Shown piece by piece: positions 60,418-64,000 of a DNA stretch of 64,000 nucleotides (position 1 is the stretch's first letter; each line of letters starts with the position of its first letter). The notes under the pieces were generated by a model. It saw nothing but the letters and a program-made list of their open reading frames with translations, was not told the DNA's origin and made no database searches. The position numbers and the translations under genes were made by a program. Source of the stretch: Marinovum algicola (lineage in GTDB: Bacteria > Pseudomonadota > Alphaproteobacteria > Rhodobacterales > Rhodobacteraceae); the NCBI RefSeq assembly GCF_900109145.1, contig NZ_FNYY01000009.1, forward strand, positions 1 to 64,000, read 5' to 3'.

Positions 60418-62712
60418 ATGCGCATTGCCTGCCTGGGCGGAGGGCCGGCCGGCCTGTACTTCGCCATTTCGATGAAATTGCGTGATCCCTCGCACGAGAT
60501 CACGGTGATCGAGCGCAACAAGGCAGATGATACCTTTGGCTGGGGCGTGGTGCTGTCGGACGAGACCTTGCAGAACCTCGCCGCCAACGATCCGGTTTCG
60601 GCCGCCGCCATTCAACAGCATTTCGCCTACTGGGATGACATTGCGCTGCATTTCAAGGGCGAGCGGATCGTCTCGTCCGGTCACGGCTTCTGCGGTATCG
60701 GGCGCCGGCAATTGCTGCTTCTTTTGCAGGAGCGCGCCGGCGCCTTGGGGGTGGCGCTGCGTTTCGAGACAGAGGCCGCCTGTGCCGAGGATTACCGGAG
60801 CAAGTATGACATCGTGGTGGGCTGCGACGGGCTGAATTCGCGGACACGCGCGCTCTATTCCGACACCTTCAAACCCGATGTCGAGGAGCGCCAGTGCCAT
60901 TTCGTCTGGCTGGGCACCCGCCAGACCTTCAAAGACGCCTTCACCTTCATCTTTGAAGAGACGGAGCACGGCTGGGTCTGGGCGCATGCCTATCAGTTTG
61001 ACGATGACACCGCGACCTTCATCGTCGAATGCGCGCCCGAGACCTTCGAGGCCTGGGGCTTCGCCCGGATGAGCCAACAGGAGTCGATTGCGGTTTGCGA
61101 AAGGATCTTTGCCCGCCATCTCGGCGGCCACAGCCTGATGACCAACGCCACCCACATTCGCGGCTCGGCCTGGATCCGCTTTCCCCGGGTGCTGTGCGAA
61201 ACCTGGCATCACGAGAATGTCGTGCTGATGGGCGACGCGGCGGCGACGGCGCATTTCTCGATCGGATCGGGGACCAAGCTGGCGCTTGAAAGCGCCATCG
61301 CGTTGGCGACCTTGCTGGACAGCGAACCGACCATCGACGCTGCCTTCGAGAAATACACCGATGCCCGCAGGCTCGAGGTGCTGCGGCTGCAATCGGCGGC
61401 GCGCAACTCGCTGGAATGGTTCGAAGAGGTCGAACGGTATTTCAATCTCGATCCGGTTCAGCTCAATTATTCCATGCTGACCCGGTCGCAGCGGATCAGC
61501 CACGAAAACCTGCGCGCGCGCGACAAGGCCTGGCTGGAAAGTGCCGAGCGCTGGTTTCTGGCCCGTGCCGGGGTGGCGCAGGACACGCCGCTGCGCAGCC
61601 CGATGTTCGCGCCTTACGCCTTGCGCGGCATGCGGCTCAAGAACCGCGTCGTCGTGTCGCCGATGGCGCAGTACATGGCGAAAGACGGCTGTCCCACCGA
61701 CTGGCACCTGACCCATTACGGCGAACGTGCCAAGGGCGGCGCCGGGCTGGTCTATACCGAAATGACTTGCGTCAGCCCCGAGGGACGGATCACCCCCGGC
61801 TGCCCCGGTCTCTATACCGCCGAGCACGCGGCAGCCTGGCGGCGGCTGACCCGCTTTGTCCACGAATATACCGACGCCCGGATTTGCTGCCAGATCGGAC
61901 ATTCTGGGCGCAAGGGCTCGACCCAACTCGGCTGGGAAGAGATGGACGCGCCGTTGAAATCCGGCAACTGGGAGACGGTCAGCGCCTCGCCCATCCCCTG
62001 GTCCGATGCCAACCCCGTCCCGCGTGAGATCACCCGGGCCGAAATGGACGAGATCCGGGGGCAATTCGTCGCCGCCGCCGAAATGGCCGACGGTGCCGGC
62101 TTTGACATGATCGAGCTGCATGCCGCGCATGGCTATCTTTTGTCCTCCTTCATTTCGCCGGTCTCCAATCGGCGCACCGACACCTACGGCGGCCCGCTGG
62201 ACAACCGCCTGCGCTATCCGCTGGAAGTCTTTGCCGCGATGCGCGCGGTCTGGCCCGAGACCAAGCCGATGTCGGTCCGCATTTCCGCCAATGACTGGCT
62301 GGGCGACGAGGGTGTGACGCCGGACGAGGCCGTCGCCGTCGCGCGTGCCTTCCGCGCGGCCGGGGCCGATCTGATCGATGTTTCGGCGGGCCAGACCAGC
62401 AACCGGGCCCGCCCGGTCTATGGCCGCATGTTCCAGACCCCGTTCAGCGACCGCATCCGCAACGAAGCCGGCATCCCGACCATGGCGGTGGGCAATATCT
62501 ACGAGGCCGATCACGCCAATTCGATCCTGATGGCGGGTCGGGCCGATCTGGTGGCGGTGGGCCGGCCACATCTGGCCGATCCCTACTGGACGCTGCATCA
62601 GGCTGCCCTGATCGGCGACCGCGCCGCGCCGGACTGGCCCTTGCCCTATCATGCCGGGCGCGACCAGTTGTGGCGGCTGGCCGACCGCGATGCCGAACAG
62701 GTGCGGGCATGA
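60418..62712 (+). CDS. 2-aminobenzoyl-CoA monooxygenase/reductase or salicylyl-CoA 5-hydroxylase type fusion flavoprotein
   Basis: A 764-residue fusion. Residues ~1-390 form a flavin monooxygenase ([59 protein letters not shown]). Residues ~395-764 form an old-yellow-enzyme domain ([58 protein letters not shown]). This rare pairing is known from 2-aminobenzoyl-CoA monooxygenase/reductase (ACMR) of Azoarcus, which hydroxylates and then reduces the ring; the same architecture is also annotated as salicylyl-CoA 5-hydroxylase. The adjacent kynureninase favours the anthranilate role. It overlaps the next SDR by four bases. Confidence 0.88.
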   Translation: MRIACLGGGPAGLYFAISMKLRDPSHEITVIERNKADDTFGWGVVLSDETLQNLAANDPVSAAAIQQHFAYWDDIALHFKGERIVSSGHGFCGIGRRQLLLLLQERAGALGVALRFETEAACAEDYRSKYDIVVGCDGLNSRTRALYSDTFKPDVEERQCHFVWLGTRQTFKDAFTFIFEETEHGWVWAHAYQFDDDTATFIVECAPETFEAWGFARMSQQESIAVCERIFARHLGGHSLMTNATHIRGSAWIRFPRVLCETWHHENVVLMGDAAATAHFSIGSGTKLALESAIALATLLDSEPTIDAAFEKYTDARRLEVLRLQSAARNSLEWFEEVERYFNLDPVQLNYSMLTRSQRISHENLRARDKAWLESAERWFLARAGVAQDTPLRSPMFAPYALRGMRLKNRVVVSPMAQYMAKDGCPTDWHLTHYGERAKGGAGLVYTEMTCVSPEGRITPGCPGLYTAEHAAAWRRLTRFVHEYTDARICCQIGHSGRKGSTQLGWEEMDAPLKSGNWETVSASPIPWSDANPVPREITRAEMDEIRGQFVAAAEMADGAGFDMIELHAAHGYLLSSFISPVSNRRTDTYGGPLDNRLRYPLEVFAAMRAVWPETKPMSVRISANDWLGDEGVTPDEAVAVARAFRAAGADLIDVSAGQTSNRARPVYGRMFQTPFSDRIRNEAGIPTMAVGNIYEADHANSILMAGRADLVAVGRPHLADPYWTLHQAALIGDRAAPDWPLPYHAGRDQLWRLADRDAEQVRA

Positions 62713-63428
62713 GACGGGTTCTGGTCACCGGCGGCGGCACTGGCATCGGCCTCGCGATCGCCCGGGCCTTCGCGGCGGCCGGCGAGGGCGTCACCATTTC
62801 CGGCCGGCGCGAGGCGCCGCTGCGCGCTGCGGCTGCGGCCGGCGGGTTCGACTGGATCACCGCCGATGTCACCTGCGAGGACGACATGCCCCGGTTGTTC
62901 GCCCGGCCCTTTGATGTGGTCGTGGCCAATGCCGGCAGCGGCCAGCCCGCCAAGATCGCCGACCTGACGCTGGCACAATGGAACGCGACGCTGGCCGTCA
63001 ACCTTACGGGCACCTTCCTGACCTTCCGGGCGGCATTGGCCGGGATGCCTGTCGGCGGACGGTTGATCGCCCTCGCCTCCACCGCCTCCTTGCAGGGCGG
63101 CGCGGCGATCCCGGCCTATGCGGCGGCCAAGCACGGGGTGCTGGGGCTGGTGCGGTCGGTGGCGCAGGACGTGGCGCGGCGCGGCATTACCTGCAACGCC
63201 ATCTGCCCGGGTTTCGTCGATACCGACATGGCGCAGGCCGCCACCGAGGGGCTGATGAAACGCTTCGACATTCCCCGCGACGAGGCCGTCGCGCGGCTGG
63301 TCGGCGGCAACCCGATGCGGCGGTTGATTGATCCCGAGGAGGTGGCGGCGACGGCGCTTTTTCTGGCCTCGGAGGGGGCCGCCGCGATCAACGGCCACGC
63401 GCTCAGCATTTCCGGAGGCGAGATATGA
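62709..63428 (+). CDS. SDR family oxidoreductase
   Basis: A 239-residue SDR with [31 protein letters not shown], catalytic Ser in [18 protein letters not shown] and [11 protein letters not shown]. The start is the ATGA overlap with the ACMR-like gene, and its stop overlaps marR in the same way. In the hybrid anthranilate pathway it probably oxidises or reduces a hydroxyl or keto group of an alicyclic CoA ester. Exact step not known. Confidence 0.88.
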   Translation: MRRVLVTGGGTGIGLAIARAFAAAGEGVTISGRREAPLRAAAAAGGFDWITADVTCEDDMPRLFARPFDVVVANAGSGQPAKIADLTLAQWNATLAVNLTGTFLTFRAALAGMPVGGRLIALASTASLQGGAAIPAYAAAKHGVLGLVRSVAQDVARRGITCNAICPGFVDTDMAQAATEGLMKRFDIPRDEAVARLVGGNPMRRLIDPEEVAATALFLASEGAAAINGHALSISGGEI

Positions 63429-63892
63429 CGCTTGACGAGAAGATTTCGACCGACACGCTGTCGAAAACCCGGCTGCGCCTCTGGCTGCGGCTCCTCAAGC
63501 TGACCGGCAGCATCGAGGCCGAGTTGCGCCGCCGGCTGCGTGATCAGCATGGCACGACGCTGCCCAGGTTCGACGTGATGGCAGCGCTGGCGCGCCATCC
63601 CGAGGGGCTGAAGATGAGCGAGCTCTCGACATTCCTGCGGGTGTCGAACGGCAATGTCACCGGCGTTGTCGACCGGCTGACCGAAGATGGGCTGGCCTGC
63701 CGCGTGGCCTTTCCCGGCGACCGCCGGGCTCAGGTGGCGCGGCTGACCGAAGCGGGCAAGGCGGAATTCGCCGCGCTGGCGGTCGATCACGAAAGCTGGA
63801 TCAACGACATGCTGGACGGGTTCGACGAGGACGAGGCGCAACATCTCCTGGCCCTGCTCAGCGCATCGACGGAGGGAGGACCCAGACCATGA
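63425..63892 (+). CDS. MarR family transcriptional regulator
   Basis: A 155-residue MarR protein. The winged helix runs through GTTLPRFDVMAALARHPEGLKMSELSTFLRVSNGNVTGVVDRLTEDGL with wing residues FPGDRRAQVARLTEAG. In CoA-ester aromatic pathways MarR proteins usually repress until an aryl-CoA binds; by context 2-aminobenzoyl-CoA is the guess. The adjacent palindromes at 60339-60366 are likely targets. Coupled by four-base overlaps to both neighbours. Confidence 0.92.
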   Translation: MTLDEKISTDTLSKTRLRLWLRLLKLTGSIEAELRRRLRDQHGTTLPRFDVMAALARHPEGLKMSELSTFLRVSNGNVTGVVDRLTEDGLACRVAFPGDRRAQVARLTEAGKAEFAALAVDHESWINDMLDGFDEDEAQHLLALLSASTEGGPRP

Positions 63893-64000
63893 CAGGCACC
63901 CAGGCCGAACATTTCCGCTGCACGGTGGCGGGTGGCATTGCCCGCATCGCGCACGACCGGCCCGAGCGGAAGAACCCGTTCACCTTCGACAGTTACGCCG
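63889..64000 (+). CDS. Enoyl-CoA hydratase family protein, N-terminus only
   Basis: The first 37 codons read MTGTQAEHFRCTVAGGIARI and continue AHDRPERKNPFTFDSYA, the typical crotonase beginning in which RPERKNPF replaces the common RPEKxNA. The window ends here. It starts within the marR stop and so continues the same operon. In the hybrid anthranilate pathway a hydratase or ring hydrolase is expected after the monooxygenase/reductase. Confidence 0.75.
   Translation, partial: MTGTQAEHFRCTVAGGIARIAHDRPERKNPFTFDSYA

Noticed and set aside
1-64000. CRISPR arrays, tRNA or rRNA genes, insertion sequences
   Set aside because: No regularly spaced repeats, no cloverleaf or rRNA-like stretches and no transposase frames were recognised by eye.

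Overview
The window is GC-rich alphaproteobacterial DNA. Its gene families (TRAP and tripartite tricarboxylate transporters, ChvE/GguAB-type sugar import, anthraniloyl-CoA metabolism) point to a member of the Rhodobacteraceae/Roseobacter group. A complete repABC module at 33.2-36.8 kb, with parS-like palindromes and a counter-transcribed RNA, shows that this is an extrachromosomal replicon (plasmid or chromid) and not the main chromosome. I saw no tRNA, rRNA, CRISPR array or intact insertion sequence.

Layout. (1) 1-9.5 kb: a divergent carbohydrate- or polyol-type locus. Leftward are a regulator that fuses a winged helix to an ABC solute-binding-protein domain, an SDR dehydrogenase and a creatinase-like M24 protein cut by the window edge. 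Rightward are a periplasmic binding protein, a second SDR, two permeases and an RbsA-type ATPase. (2) 9.6-26.3 kb: a DapA-family lyase and an island that looks built for quinate/shikimate-type alicyclic acids. It holds two AroE-family dehydrogenases, a type II dehydroquinase, a QuiC-type 3-dehydroshikimate dehydratase, a TRAP and a TTT transporter, GntR and LysR regulators, a flavoprotein and a TIM-barrel isomerase. Dehydroquinate and dehydroshikimate would be converted to protocatechuate. (3) 26.3-29 kb: ScpB, a DUF1403 protein and a tyrosine recombinase that lacks a visible nucleophile. (4) 29-32.8 kb: a MerR regulator with the Hg(II)-binding cysteines and a mer-type operator, facing a 25-codon leader ORF, a flippase-like membrane protein and an MFS transporter; HtpX protease follows. 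(5) 33.2-36.8 kb: repABC.

(6) 37.5-55.3 kb: an L-arabinose locus. A cytoplasmic GH51 arabinofuranosidase and a MalFGK-type importer handle oligosaccharides, and ChvE/GguA/GguB handle monosaccharides. Arabonate dehydratase, arabinose dehydrogenase, mutarotase, keto-deoxy-arabonate dehydratase and 2-oxoglutarate-semialdehyde dehydrogenase form the non-phosphorylative route to 2-oxoglutarate. No lactonase is present. Two related LysR regulators flank the oligosaccharide half.

(7) 55.3-64 kb: tryptophan to central metabolism. Kynurenine formamidase, tryptophan dioxygenase and kynureninase give anthranilate. The next cluster (FadB-like fusion, 2-aminobenzoyl-CoA monooxygenase/reductase-type fusion, SDR, MarR, enoyl-CoA hydratase cut by the window end) fits the aerobic hybrid CoA pathway for anthranilate. 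Palindromes sharing the half-site TTCAAGC lie in both divergent promoter regions and suggest common control.

Most operons show 1-4 base stop/start overlaps. Several solute-binding-protein genes are followed by hairpins that probably raise their expression above that of the membrane subunits.
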